Source: Kitasatospora xanthocidica (GTDB lineage Bacteria; Actinomycetota; Actinomycetes; Streptomycetales; Streptomycetaceae). From it: 64,000 nucleotides of DNA. Positions 48,310-57,159 of this stretch are shown here, one piece after another. Every line of letters starts with the position of its first letter. Position 1 is the first letter of the stretch. The notes beneath the pieces are model-generated. The model was not told the origin of the DNA, searched no databases, and saw only the letters and a list, made by a program, of their open reading frames with translations. A program made the translations under genes and the position numbers. The stretch is taken from assembly GCF_014656195.1 (NCBI RefSeq), contig NZ_BNBY01000001.1, positions 441,148 to 505,147 of the forward strand, read 5' to 3'.

Positions 48310-49959
48310 TCACTGCTTCGGGCAGGCGTTGGCCCGGCTGAGTTCGTCTTCGGTCAACTGGGTCGGGTCGCCCTGCGTCCCGGTCGCCGGCGCGGTGGTG
48401 TTCGGCGTCGGGGCGGGCGTGCCCGTGGCGCCCGCGCCCGGGGCCGGCGTGCCCGTGGCCGGCGCGGTCGCCGTGGCCGAGGGGGTGCCGGTCGGGGCGG
48501 CCGCGGCCGGGCCCCGGTTCTTCTCGCCCGGGGTGGGCGTGGTCGCCAGGAACGCCGCGTTGGTGGCCTGCGTCGCCTGGCTGCCCTGCGCCGGGGCCGT
48601 CTTGGCGGCGGCCTTCTGGCAGAGCTGGACCCAGCCGTCGAGCTCCTGGACGGTCGACTGGGCGTCCTTCAGGCTGCCGACCGAGATGGTCTTGTTCACG
48701 TGCGCGCGCTGGTCCTGCGGCAGCCACTTGAGCTGGATCCCGCTGTACGAGGCGTGCACCGAGGACAGGCTCAGGCCGGCCAGGTTCTGGTTGATGCCCT
48801 GGTAGACCGCGACGTGGTCGCCGTCCTCGCCGACGTAGTACTGGTCCTGGGTCCACCGGTAGCCGAAGAACCCGGCGCCGCCGAGCAGGCCCAGCGTGAC
48901 CAGGACGGCCAGCGAGACGGTCAGCCCCTTGCGCTTGCGCTTCGCGGGCGGCTGCTCCTCGTCGAAGTCCTCGGTGCCGTAGACCGAGGGCTCCGCGGAG
49001 CCGTAGCCGTACGCGCCCTCGTAGCCCTCGGCGGGGCCGAAGCCGCCCGCCGGGTCTCCCTCGTAGCCCTCGGCCGGGCCGAAGGCGCCCTGCGGGCCGC
49101 GGCCGAGGCCGGCCGCGCGGCCGGCCGGGGTGTCCGCGATCGAACGGTCGGCGGCGGCCGAGGACGGCGGGGCCTCGGCGACCGCGCCGACCACCACCGG
49201 GACGTCGTTGAACTGGCCGCTCATGGTGTCCGTGGCGCCGACGTCGATGACGTCCGCCACGATGCAGGTGATGTTGTCCGGACCGCCGCCGCGCAGGGCG
49301 AGCTGGATCAGCTCCTGCACGGTCTGCTCGGGCGAGTAGTAGCTGCCGAGGGTGTCCTGGAGGGTCTGGTGGCTGACCGGGCCGGAGAGGCCGTCGGAGC
49401 AGATCAGGTAGCGGTCGCCGGCCCGGACCTCGCGGATCGACAGGTCGGGCTCGACCTGGCCGCGGCCGTCCAGCGCCCGCATCAGCAGCGAGCGCTGCGG
49501 GTGGGTCTCGGCCTCCTCGGGCGTGATCCGGCCCTCGTCGACCAGGCGCTGCACCCAGGTGTGGTCCTGGGTGATCTGCACCAGCGAGCCGTCCCGCAGC
49601 AGGTAGGCGCGGGAGTCGCCGACGTGCACCAGGCCCATCCGCTGGCCCGTCCACAGCATGGCGGTCAGCGTGCAGCCCATGCCTTCGAGCTGCGGGTCCT
49701 CCTCGACCATCTGCCGGAGCCGGTCGTTGGCGCCCTGGACGGCGTCGCCCAGCAGGGTCAGCAGGTCGGCGCCCGGCACGTCCTCGTCCAGCCGGACGAT
49801 CGAGCCGAGCACCTCGGAGGAAGCGACCTCGCCGGCCGCGGCGCCGCCCATGCCGTCGGCCACGGCCAGCAGCCGCGGCCCGGCGTAGCCGGAGTCCTCG
49901 TTCCCCTCCCGGATCAGTCCCTTGTGGGAGCCGGCGGCGAAGCGCAGCACCAGGGTCAT
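48310..49959 (-). CDS. pstP: PP2C-type Ser/Thr phosphatase PstP with membrane anchor
   Basis: Dephosphorylates PknB and its targets. 549 residues: N-terminal PP2C domain (about 1-240) with EGNEDSGYAG, VADGMGGAAAGEVAS, HVGDSRAYLLRDG, CSDGLSGPV and GGGPDNITCIVADV; an acidic Gly/Tyr repeat segment (GPAEGYEGDPAGG and similar); one helix (SLAVLVTLGLLGGAGFFGY); and a Thr/Ala/Pro-rich extracytoplasmic tail. ATG at 49959. Lies between rodA and fhaB as in mycobacteria. Confidence 0.95.
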   Translation of the reverse strand: MTLVLRFAAGSHKGLIREGNEDSGYAGPRLLAVADGMGGAAAGEVASSEVLGSIVRLDEDVPGADLLTLLGDAVQGANDRLRQMVEEDPQLEGMGCTLTAMLWTGQRMGLVHVGDSRAYLLRDGSLVQITQDHTWVQRLVDEGRITPEEAETHPQRSLLMRALDGRGQVEPDLSIREVRAGDRYLICSDGLSGPVSHQTLQDTLGSYYSPEQTVQELIQLALRGGGPDNITCIVADVIDVGATDTMSGQFNDVPVVVGAVAEAPPSSAAADRSIADTPAGRAAGLGRGPQGAFGPAEGYEGDPAGGFGPAEGYEGAYGYGSAEPSVYGTEDFDEEQPPAKRKRKGLTVSLAVLVTLGLLGGAGFFGYRWTQDQYYVGEDGDHVAVYQGINQNLAGLSLSSVHASYSGIQLKWLPQDQRAHVNKTISVGSLKDAQSTVQELDGWVQLCQKAAAKTAPAQGSQATQATNAAFLATTPTPGEKNRGPAAAAPTGTPSATATAPATGTPAPGAGATGTPAPTPNTTAPATGTQGDPTQLTEDELSRANACPKQ

Positions 49960-50012
49960 GCGACCTGTGCCCCCCTCTGGGTCATGGACGGGATGCTGTC
50001 CCTCATGCGCTA

Positions 50013-50558
50013 CTACTTCCGCAGTTCGATGACGGTCCTGCCGATACGGATCGGCATGCCCGGCTGGAGCGGGGTGGGCGCGGTCAGGCGCTGCCGGTCC
50101 AGATAGGTGCCGTTGGTGGAGCCTAGATCCTCGACCGTCCACTGCCCAGTCTGATCCGGATAGATCCTGGCATGCCGAGAGGACGCGTAGTCGTCGTCCA
50201 GCACGATGGTGGAGTCGTGCGCGCGGCCCAGCGTGATCGTCTGGCCCTGCAGCGCGACCGTGGTGCCGGCCAGCGAGCCCTGCACCACGACCAGCTGGGT
50301 CGGCCCGCCGCGGCGGCGTCCGCCGCCGGGCTGGGTCGGGGCCGCGGCCGGAGTGGCGGCGGGGGCGGGCGCGGGGCGACCCGCGGCCTGGGTGGGCGCA
50401 CCCCCGGCGGCCGTGGCGGACGCGCCCCGGCGGGAGGGGCGCGGGTTCACCTTGGTGCCGAAGAGGTCGCTGCGGATCACCTGGATCGCGACGATGACGA
50501 ACAGCCACAGCACGGCCAGGAAGCCCAGCCGCATGACCGTGAGGGTCAGTTCGGACAT
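50013..50558 (-). CDS. fhaB: FHA-domain membrane protein FhaB
   Basis: Phosphothreonine-binding adaptor of the PknB pathway. 181 residues: N-terminal membrane helix (MRLGFLAVLWLFVIVAIQVI), an Ala/Pro/Gly-rich linker and a C-terminal FHA domain with LGRAHDSTIVL, SSRHARI and LGSTNGTYL. ATG at 50558. The gap to pstP is 53 bp. Mycobacterial FhaB (FipA) links PknA/B to division. Confidence 0.93.
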   Translation of the reverse strand: MSELTLTVMRLGFLAVLWLFVIVAIQVIRSDLFGTKVNPRPSRRGASATAAGGAPTQAAGRPAPAPAATPAAAPTQPGGGRRRGGPTQLVVVQGSLAGTTVALQGQTITLGRAHDSTIVLDDDYASSRHARIYPDQTGQWTVEDLGSTNGTYLDRQRLTAPTPLQPGMPIRIGRTVIELRK

Positions 50559-50604
50559 GACCGTCCCGCCAGTCGGTGAGCGAGGCGCGCGAACAATTCG
50601 GACA

Positions 50605-51477
50605 CTACCCTTCGACCTGCCGGTAGACGATGGTGGTGGAGCCCACGACGATTCGCGAGCCGTCGCGGAGCGTAGCGCGCTGGGTGTGCTGTCCGTCCAC
50701 CACGATGCCGTTGGTGGACCCCAGGTCGAGCACCATCGAAGGGGTGCCGGGCCGGATCTCGGCGTGCTTGCGGGAGACCCCGGGGTCGTCGATCCGCACG
50801 TCGGCCTCGGTGGATCGGCCCAGGACGCAGGCCGAACCGGTGATCTGGTGCCGGGCGCCGTTCACCTCGACCCAGCGGCGGACCGAGGCACCGCCGTGGC
50901 CGGCGCCGGGGAGGTTGCGGACGTTGCCGCCGGCGGGCGAGGGCGGGCCCGAGGGCATCGCGGGGGGCGCGGCCGGCGGCGGGGGCGTGCCGTACTGGGC
51001 GGCGCCGCTCTGCTGCCACGGCGCGCCGGGGGCCGGGGCGGCCGGCGGGCGGTCGTAGCCGGGCTGCTGCGGCTGCTGCTGCGGGGCGTACTGCTGGGGC
51101 TCCTCGGCGGCGAGGGTGCGGCTGCGCACCCGGTACAGGCCGGTGTCGAGGTCGTCGGCCTTCTCCAGGTTCACCTGGAGCGGGCCCATGAAGCTGTACC
51201 GCTGGGCCTCGGCGTACTCGCGGACCATGCCGGCCAGCTCGGTGCCGAGCTGCCCGGAGTAGGGGCTGAGGCGCTCGTGGTCGTGCGGGCTCAGCTCGAC
51301 GATGAAGTCGTTCGGCACGACGGTGCGGTCGCGGTTCCAGATGCTCGCGTTGTTGTCGCACTCGCGCTGCAGCGCCCCGGCGATCTCCACGGGCTGGACC
51401 TCGGACTTGAACACCTTGGCGAAGGTGCCGTTGACGAGACCCTCGAGCCGCTGCTCGAACTTCTTCAGCACTCCCAT
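50605..51477 (-). CDS. fhaA: FhaA: DUF3662 and FHA domain protein
   Basis: 290-residue cytoplasmic adaptor. N-terminal DUF3662 domain (MGVLKKFEQRLEGLVNGTFA to about 130), a Gln/Pro/Ala-rich linker (about 140-215), and a C-terminal FHA domain with LGRSTEADVRI, VSRKHAEI and LGSTNGIVVDG. ATG at 51477 behind GAAGGGGG; an upstream extension would overlap promoter sequence. It heads the fhaA-fhaB-pstP-rodA-pbpA-pknB cluster. The mycobacterial homologue binds the phosphorylated MviN pseudokinase; its partner here would be the separate pseudokinase encoded at 7.3-9.3 kb. Confidence 0.94.
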   Translation of the reverse strand: MGVLKKFEQRLEGLVNGTFAKVFKSEVQPVEIAGALQRECDNNASIWNRDRTVVPNDFIVELSPHDHERLSPYSGQLGTELAGMVREYAEAQRYSFMGPLQVNLEKADDLDTGLYRVRSRTLAAEEPQQYAPQQQPQQPGYDRPPAAPAPGAPWQQSGAAQYGTPPPPAAPPAMPSGPPSPAGGNVRNLPGAGHGGASVRRWVEVNGARHQITGSACVLGRSTEADVRIDDPGVSRKHAEIRPGTPSMVLDLGSTNGIVVDGQHTQRATLRDGSRIVVGSTTIVYRQVEG

Positions 51478-51896
51478 GGGGCACCCCCTTCCAGAGTTCG
51501 TTCGCCTGCCTGCCGGCCGGATCCCGCCCGGGAACCGGTCGCGCCTACTTGCGGTACTTCCGTACTGATCGTATCCACGCCGGGCCCTTCCGTACGGTTC
51601 CCGGAGCGTGTGGTGCCCGGGGGTGGGCTCGGACACACAGGGTGACGCATTCCGGGTACGGCACGCCAGGTGTGCCCGTCGGAGCGGTCGTCCGCACCTC
51701 GCGCACGCGTTCGTCGCGCACCCGTTCGGATGCGGTCGGTCTCCCCGGACGGGCGATTCGGAGCAGCCCCGCAGGTCGTGCTAATGTTTTCCACGTCGGA
51801 AGGGCCGCCCGGAAGGGAGGCCGGTCCAAGGAAGCGCGAAGGCCTCATGGTACCGAGCGTTTCGGAAGACCGGTCGGCAACGAGGACAACACCCAT
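51478..51896. promoter_or_regulatory. divergent region fhaA / tRNA-Leu
   Basis: 419 bp with no supported gene. It should contain the fhaA-pknB cluster promoter (minus strand) and the tRNA-Leu promoter (plus; a TAATGT element near 51782). The sequence CTTCCGTAC occurs twice within 45 bp (near 51557 and 51589). Confidence 0.45.
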
Positions 51897-51980
51897 GCGC
51901 GGGTGGCGGAATAGGCAGACGCGCTGGATTCAGGTTCCAGTGCCCGAAAGGGCGTGGGGGTTCAACTCCCCCCTCGCGCA
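51897..51980 (+). tRNA. tRNA-Leu(CAG)
   Basis: 84-nt class II tRNA; acceptor GCGCGGG/CTCGCGC, anticodon stem-loop CTGGATTCAGGTTCCAG (CAG), a variable arm GTGCCCGAAAGGGCGT and T-arm GGGGGTTCAACTCCCCC. No encoded CCA. Confidence 0.96.
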
Positions 51981-51984
51981 CAGC

Positions 51985-52018
51985 GAAGCCCCGCAGATCT
52001 ACGGATCTGCGGGGCTTC
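51985..52018 (+). terminator. tRNA-Leu terminator
   Basis: 15-bp perfect stem (51985-51999 with 52004-52018), 4-nt loop, followed by ACCTTTTTC. Confidence 0.93.
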
Positions 52019-52055
52019 ACCTTTTTCTGGGGCTCCTGAGCCGAAGGGGCGCGCC

Positions 52056-53201
52056 TCAGGGAGCCCTGGCCGGGAGCTCGGCGCGGACCTCGAAGCCGCC
52101 GTCCTGGGTGGGGCCGGCGGTCAGGGTGCCGCCCAGCAGCTGGGCGCGCTCGCGCAGGCCGACCAGGCCGTGGCCGCCGCCCGGGAGGGTCTCGGCCGGG
52201 TGGACCGGCGGGGCCTCGTTGCGCACCTCCACCCGCAGCCGGCGGCCCTTCGCCCGGACCCTCACGTGCACCGCCGCCTCCGGGGCGTACTTGGTGATGT
52301 TGGTGAGCGCCTCCTGCACGGTGCGGTAGGCGGCCCGCTCGACCGCCTCCGGCCACGGGCGGTCGCCGGGGTTCAGCTCGGCGTCGGCGGCCAGGCCGCT
52401 CTCCTCGATCAGCCGGGGCAGGTCGGCCAGCCGGGGCTGCGGGGCGAGCGGGGCGTCCGGCAGCGTGCCGGTGCCGCGCAGCACGCCGACCATCTGGCGC
52501 AGCTCGTCCAGGGTCCGTACGGACAGTTCGCGGATGGTGCGGGCGGTGGTCACCGCGGCCGGGTCGGCGGTGCTGACCTGCAGCGCGCCGGCCTGGATGC
52601 TGATCAGGCTGACCTGGTGCGAGACCACGTCGTGCATCTCCCGGGCGAGGCGGCCGCGCTCGGTGATCAGCACCCGCTCGGCCAGCAAGCGGCTCTCCCG
52701 CTCCTGGCCGCGGGTCAGCTCGTCCAGGCGGGCGGCCAGCTCGCGCCGGGTGCGGGCGAGCAGGCCGGTGGCGGCCGGTCCGGCGGCCAGCATCACGGCC
52801 TGGATGGCGTCCAGCGCGGTGGCCCGGCTCAGGTCGATGAGGTCGGGGGGCAGCGGCCAGTGGAAGAACTCGACCAGGGTGAAGAGGATGCCGCAGGGGA
52901 CCACGAACCGCGGCCGGGGGCGTTCGGCGGCGACCGTGTAGACGGCGGTTATCGGGGCCAGCCAGATCTCGTCCAGCCAGCTGCCGGGCATGGTGAGCAG
53001 CAGCACCGTGACCGGGAAGCGGCGGCGCCAGAACAGCGCGACGGCGGCCAGCGTCGAGAAGGACAGCTGCCACCAGGCGGCGTCCCGGGCCACCAGGGCG
53101 GCGTCCAGCAGCGAGTACAGGACGGGCAGCAGCAGCATCAGCCAGGGCGCGGTGCACCAGGCCGGCAGCCTGCGGGACGGCAGGTGGTCGGCGGCCGTCA
53201 T
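52056..53201 (-). CDS. NarL-type sensor histidine kinase
   Basis: 381 residues. About four to five N-terminal membrane helices with few exposed residues (an intramembrane-sensing layout), then a HisKA_3 dimerisation domain with the phospho-acceptor His in REMHDVVSHQVSLI, and a HATPase_c domain (VQEALTNITKYAP as N-box; GHGLVGLRERAQLLGG as G-box). The ATG overlaps the response regulator stop by 4 bp, so they form one operon. The signal is unknown. Confidence 0.9.
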   Translation of the reverse strand: MTAADHLPSRRLPAWCTAPWLMLLLPVLYSLLDAALVARDAAWWQLSFSTLAAVALFWRRRFPVTVLLLTMPGSWLDEIWLAPITAVYTVAAERPRPRFVVPCGILFTLVEFFHWPLPPDLIDLSRATALDAIQAVMLAAGPAATGLLARTRRELAARLDELTRGQERESRLLAERVLITERGRLAREMHDVVSHQVSLISIQAGALQVSTADPAAVTTARTIRELSVRTLDELRQMVGVLRGTGTLPDAPLAPQPRLADLPRLIEESGLAADAELNPGDRPWPEAVERAAYRTVQEALTNITKYAPEAAVHVRVRAKGRRLRVEVRNEAPPVHPAETLPGGGHGLVGLRERAQLLGGTLTAGPTQDGGFEVRAELPARAP

Positions 53202-53854
53202 GCCCCGTCGCCGGGCTTGGGCCGGACCAGGCCGGCCCGGTGGGCGAGGACGGCGGCCTGCACCCGGTTGGCGGCGCCGAGCTTGCCGAGGATCGCGCTG
53301 ATGTGGTCCTTGACGGTGCCGGTGCCGAGGAAGAGGCGGTCGGCTATCTCGGCGTTGGACAGGCCCTCGCCGAGCAGGGCGAGCACGTCGAGCTCCCGGC
53401 CGGTGAGGGTGCGGGCCAGCGCGGTGGCCTCGGCGTCCGGGCCGCCGCCGTCGACGTAGCCGCCGATCACGGTGCGGGTGACGGTCGGGGAGAGGATGTT
53501 GCCGCCGGCCGCCAACACCCGGACGGCGTGCACCAGCTGCTCGGGGGCGGTGTCCTTGAGCAGGAAGCCGGTCGCGCCGGCCCGGAGCGCGGTGCCGATG
53601 TACTCGTCGGTGTCGAAGGTGGTCAGCATCGCCACGGCGGGCGGGTCGGGCAGGGCGCGCAGCCGGCGCAGCACCGAGATGCCGTCGAGGTCGGGCATCC
53701 GGATGTCGAGCAGCACCACGTGCGGGCGCAGGCGCTGGACGTGCTCCTCGGCCTGCCCGCCGGAGCAGTCGCCGACCACCTCCAGGTCGGGGGCGGAGCC
53801 GACGATCAGGCCGAGGCCGGAGCGGACCAGGATCTCGTCGTCGACGATCAGCAC
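53198..53854 (-). CDS. LuxR/NarL-family response regulator
   Basis: 218 residues: receiver domain with the acceptor Asp in VVLLDIRMPDLDG and Lys in FLLKD; C-terminal LuxR-type helix-turn-helix (LTGRELDVLALLGEGLSNAE, GTVKDHISAILGKLG). Partner of the overlapping histidine kinase gene. The GTG at 53854 is the first standard start, but it has no ribosome-binding site at a useful distance. A GGAGG sits only a few bases before an in-frame ATC at 53869, which would add five residues (xTTTR) before VLIVDDE, the usual N-terminus of the family. The target genes are unknown. Confidence 0.9.
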   Translation of the reverse strand: MLIVDDEILVRSGLGLIVGSAPDLEVVGDCSGGQAEEHVQRLRPHVVLLDIRMPDLDGISVLRRLRALPDPPAVAMLTTFDTDEYIGTALRAGATGFLLKDTAPEQLVHAVRVLAAGGNILSPTVTRTVIGGYVDGGGPDAEATALARTLTGRELDVLALLGEGLSNAEIADRLFLGTGTVKDHISAILGKLGAANRVQAAVLAHRAGLVRPKPGDGA

Positions 53855-54188
53855 GCGGGTGGTGGTGATGGTGCCTCCTCGGTTCGGGCGGCCGGGTGGG
53901 GGCGGTCCGCGTGGGTCCTTCCGAGCGTAGGGGTAGCCGGGGCGGGGCGCCGAACACTCGGGGGGTGGCGACCCCCGCCGTTCGGCGGGGGTGGGAATCC
54001 GCTACCCGGTTCACGCGATTCTCAGGTTCGGTGGGGAACCATGGAGTTGGCTGACCCTTTCCGGCCCGCTCCTCACCAGGGCGGACAGCCGGGCGGGCGT
54101 CGCCGGTCAGTCCGTCGGGCCCGCGCGGGCGCCAGGCGCCGGGCCGTACGCGGATGCGCCCCACCATCTGATCGTTTGGAATTGAGCT
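53855..54188. promoter_or_regulatory. divergent region response regulator / lysyltransferase gene
   Basis: 334 bp between divergent genes, presumably both promoters. A compact hairpin ACCCCCGCCG-TT-CGGCGGGGGT lies at 53971-53992. No gene is supported. Confidence 0.4.
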
Positions 54189-56021
54189 GTGTCGTCCACT
54201 GTGAAGTCGGACCCGTCCGCCGCGTCCCCCGGGCCCCGGCCCGTCGGCGTGCTCGACCGCTGGCGCCCCAGGGCCGCCGCGGCCTCCGTCTGGTACCTGC
54301 GGCTGATCGCGCTGCTGAATGTGGCGACAGTACTGCTGGTGCCCTTCCGTGACCAGGTCAGCGAGCACAACGAGGGCGAGTACTTCACCCCGTACCTGAT
54401 GACCTCGGGCCTGGCCGCCGCGGTGCTCTCGGTCTTCCTCGCGATCGCGATGCGGCGCCGCAAGCGGGCCGCGTGGATCTTCAACGCGGCGCTCGGCGGC
54501 CTGTTCGCGGTGCTCTACCTGGCGGCCATGGTGCTGCCGGACGAGCGGTTCAACAAGCACCCGCTCAACTACTTCTCCACCGTGCTGACCTGCCTGTTCG
54601 TGCTGGCGCTGCTGGTCGGGCGGAAGGAGTTCACGTCCAAGGGCGACAGCTCAAACCCGAAGACCGCCGCGGCCACGTTCGTCGGCGGGCTGATGTTCGG
54701 CGGCGCGGTCGGCGGGCTGCTGGTCTGGGCGACCAACGACCTCAAGGGTGCGGGCTTCTGGGACCTCTTCCGGTACTCCGTCGGCCGGATGATCACCATC
54801 AACCCGTCCGAGCACCTGCGCTCGGTGATCGCCGCCCCGACCTGGGTGAACGCCGCGATCAACGCCATGGGCGGGGTGCTCTTCCTGCTGGTGCTGTACG
54901 TGGCCTTCCGCAGCCCGCGGGACAAGGAGCTGCTGACCCCCGAGGACGAGGCCCAGCTGCGCGGACTGCTCGCCAAGCAGGGCGAGCGGGACTCGCTCGG
55001 CTACTTCGCGCTGCGCCGGGACAAGGCGGTGATCTTCTCCCCCAGCGGCAAGGCGGCGGTCACCTACCGGGTGATCGGCGGCGTCTCGCTCGCCTCGGGC
55101 GACCCGATCGGCGACCCGGAGGCCTGGCCGGGCGCGATCGACGCCTGGCTGGCCGAGGCCCGCGAGCACGCCTGGGCGCCGGCCGTGATGGGTGCCTCCG
55201 AGGAGGCCGGGGTGATCTACGCCCGGCACGGGCTGGACGCGCTGGAGCTGGGTGACGAGGCGATCGTCGAGCTGGACGAGTTCTCGCTGGACGGCCGCGC
55301 GATGCGGGTGGTCCGGCAGGCGTACAACCGGGTCAAGCGGGCCGGGTACACGGTGCGGATCCGCCGCCACGAGGAGATCTCCGAGGAGGAGATGGCCGAG
55401 CTGGTGGCCAAGGCCGACGAGTGGCGCGACGGGGCGACCGAGCGCGGCTTCTCGATGGCGCTGGGCCGGCTCGGCGACCCGGGCGACGGCCGCTGCGTGA
55501 TGCTGGAGTGCAGCGACGGCGAGGGCGAGCTCAAGGCGCTGCTGAGCTTCGTCCCGTGGGGCCCGGACGGGCTCTCGCTGGACCTGATGCGCCGGGCCCG
55601 GGACACCGAGAACGGCCTGATGGAGTTCATGGTGATCGAGCTGCTGCAGCGTGCCGACGAGGTCGGGCTGAAGCGGGTCTCGCTGAACTTCGCGATGTTC
55701 CGTTCCGTTTTCGAGCGCGGTTCGCGCCTCGGTGCCGGCCCGGTGCTGCGGCTGTGGCGCTCCACCCTGGGATTCTTCTCGCGCTGGTGGCAGATCGAGT
55801 CGCTGTACCGGGCGAATGCCAAGTACCGGCCGATCTGGGAGCCGCGCTACCTGCTGTTCGCGAAGAGCAGCGAGATTCCGCGGATCGGCATCGCGAGCGC
55901 GCGCGCCGAGGGGTTCATCGTCGCGCCCAGCCTGCCCGCCCTGTTCCGGCGCCGGCACGCCCGGGCCGCCGTGGCCGCCGCACCCCGGGTGCCGGTGGCG
56001 GCGCAGGACGGGAAGGGGTAG
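54189..56021 (+). CDS. MprF-like membrane protein with DUF2156 (phosphatidylglycerol lysyltransferase) domain
   Basis: 610 residues. About six membrane helices occupy residues 30-245 (for example YLRLIALLNVATVLLVPF, GGLFAVLYLAAMVLP). The C-terminal DUF2156 domain (about 265-575) resembles the catalytic part of MprF/LysX (DSLGYFALRRDKAVIFSPSG, VSLASGDPIGDPEAW, SFVPWGPDGLSLDLMRR, NFAMFRSVFERG). Such proteins transfer an aminoacyl group to phosphatidylglycerol and lower membrane charge; the exact amino acid is not predictable. GTG at 54189 with a weak site. Its place beside a two-component system could mean co-regulation. Confidence 0.87.
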   Translation: MSSTVKSDPSAASPGPRPVGVLDRWRPRAAAASVWYLRLIALLNVATVLLVPFRDQVSEHNEGEYFTPYLMTSGLAAAVLSVFLAIAMRRRKRAAWIFNAALGGLFAVLYLAAMVLPDERFNKHPLNYFSTVLTCLFVLALLVGRKEFTSKGDSSNPKTAAATFVGGLMFGGAVGGLLVWATNDLKGAGFWDLFRYSVGRMITINPSEHLRSVIAAPTWVNAAINAMGGVLFLLVLYVAFRSPRDKELLTPEDEAQLRGLLAKQGERDSLGYFALRRDKAVIFSPSGKAAVTYRVIGGVSLASGDPIGDPEAWPGAIDAWLAEAREHAWAPAVMGASEEAGVIYARHGLDALELGDEAIVELDEFSLDGRAMRVVRQAYNRVKRAGYTVRIRRHEEISEEEMAELVAKADEWRDGATERGFSMALGRLGDPGDGRCVMLECSDGEGELKALLSFVPWGPDGLSLDLMRRARDTENGLMEFMVIELLQRADEVGLKRVSLNFAMFRSVFERGSRLGAGPVLRLWRSTLGFFSRWWQIESLYRANAKYRPIWEPRYLLFAKSSEIPRIGIASARAEGFIVAPSLPALFRRRHARAAVAAAPRVPVAAQDGKG

Positions 56022-56043
56022 CCCTCCGCCGGGGGGCGGAGGG
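56022..56043 (+). terminator. terminator after MprF-like gene
   Basis: 9-bp stem CCCTCCGCC (56022-56030) with 56035-56043, 4-nt loop, starting right after the stop; a second 7-bp hairpin follows at 56071-56090. Confidence 0.65.
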
Positions 56044-56187
56044 GGCCGGTCGGTCGAATGGGGGTCAGGCGGGGGGATTGTTCTCCCCCCAGAGGATGAC
56101 CCATATCCCCATCCGTGCCGATGTGGCTTTGTTAACGGGCTTCTAATGTTGGAGTAGACGAGAGTTCGGGGATTCGGAGAAACGACT

Positions 56188-56991
56188 GTGATTGACAGGA
56201 CCCACGCGGGGGGCGTGCGAAAGGGGCCGCTGGCGGTAGCCAGGGCGGCCGCTGTCGCCGAGTGGGGAACGTTGTTCGTGACGGTTCGGAACGCTTTGGT
56301 GCGAAAGAAGTTCGCCGCGGTTCCGCTGGCCACGCTGGCGACGTTTCTGATCCTGCTGTTCAGCATCGTCCAGCACCTGCCGGGCGGTGAGCGTTTCGTC
56401 AACAACATCGGGGTGGTGCGGGCGGCGCTGCCGCTGGAGGTCTCGCTGCTGCGGACGCCGCTGTCGCTGTACGTGCCGGCGCTGGACCTGCCGGTCTGGG
56501 GGGCGCTGGCCCAGGTGTTCGTGGTCTTCGCGATCGCGGAGATCGTGCTCGGCCGGCGGCTGACCCTGGTGGTCGCCTACACCTGCACCGTGGCGGGCAC
56601 GCTGTTCGCCCGGGTCGGCGTGGCGATCGGGCCGGCCCACCTGTTCGGCTTCCCGAAGTGGGTCGCCTACGTGCGGGACACCGGGCCCTCGGCTGCGGTG
56701 GTGGCGCTTGCGATCTGCATCGCCTTCCGCAGCCGGGCCTGGTTCACGGCCGGGCTGGTGGTGGCCCTGATGGTCGGCGAGGCGGTCGTGCTGCCGAACC
56801 TGGCGGGCCTGGAGCACGTGGTCGCGGTGATCGCCGCGCTGCTGATCGCCGTCTCGGTCGAGGTCTTCGGGGACTTCTGGCCGCGGGTGCTGGCCGGGGT
56901 GGGTGCCGCCACCGCGGTGGCCACGGCCGCGTCCCGGGAGGTCGCGGTGGAGGCCCGGCGCCGCCGGTCGGCGGGCGCCGTGATTCAGTAA
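56188..56991 (+). CDS. polytopic membrane protein, possibly rhomboid-like
   Basis: 267 residues with about six to seven predicted helices (for example PLATLATFLILLFSIVQHL, ALAQVFVVFAIAEIVLG, AAVVALAICIAFRSRAWFTA, VVAVIAALLIAVSVEVFG) and a basic C-terminus. The layout resembles the rhomboid-like (Rhomboid_2) family, but I do not see a clear GxSG and His catalytic pair, so protease activity is doubtful. GTG at 56188 behind GGAGAAAC. It follows the MprF-like gene on the same strand, with a terminator between them. Confidence 0.75.
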   Translation: MIDRTHAGGVRKGPLAVARAAAVAEWGTLFVTVRNALVRKKFAAVPLATLATFLILLFSIVQHLPGGERFVNNIGVVRAALPLEVSLLRTPLSLYVPALDLPVWGALAQVFVVFAIAEIVLGRRLTLVVAYTCTVAGTLFARVGVAIGPAHLFGFPKWVAYVRDTGPSAAVVALAICIAFRSRAWFTAGLVVALMVGEAVVLPNLAGLEHVVAVIAALLIAVSVEVFGDFWPRVLAGVGAATAVATAASREVAVEARRRRSAGAVIQ

Positions 56992-57159
56992 CTCGCCCGC
57001 TCGCCTCCGGGACGCTCCGATCCGGTGCCGACGGTCGGCGCTCCAAGGCCCTCGTCCCTCGGGCCTCCTCGCTTCTCCCTTTCGGCACCGGCGCGCCCCT
57101 TCGGCTCGGGGCGGGGGCTCGCCCGCTCGCCCGTGACCCGGTTCGGGGCGGGGCGGCCG

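Noticed and set aside
56188..56991. Annotation of the polytopic protein as an active rhomboid protease
   Set aside because: No clear catalytic Ser and His motifs; left as a membrane protein with a possible rhomboid-like fold.
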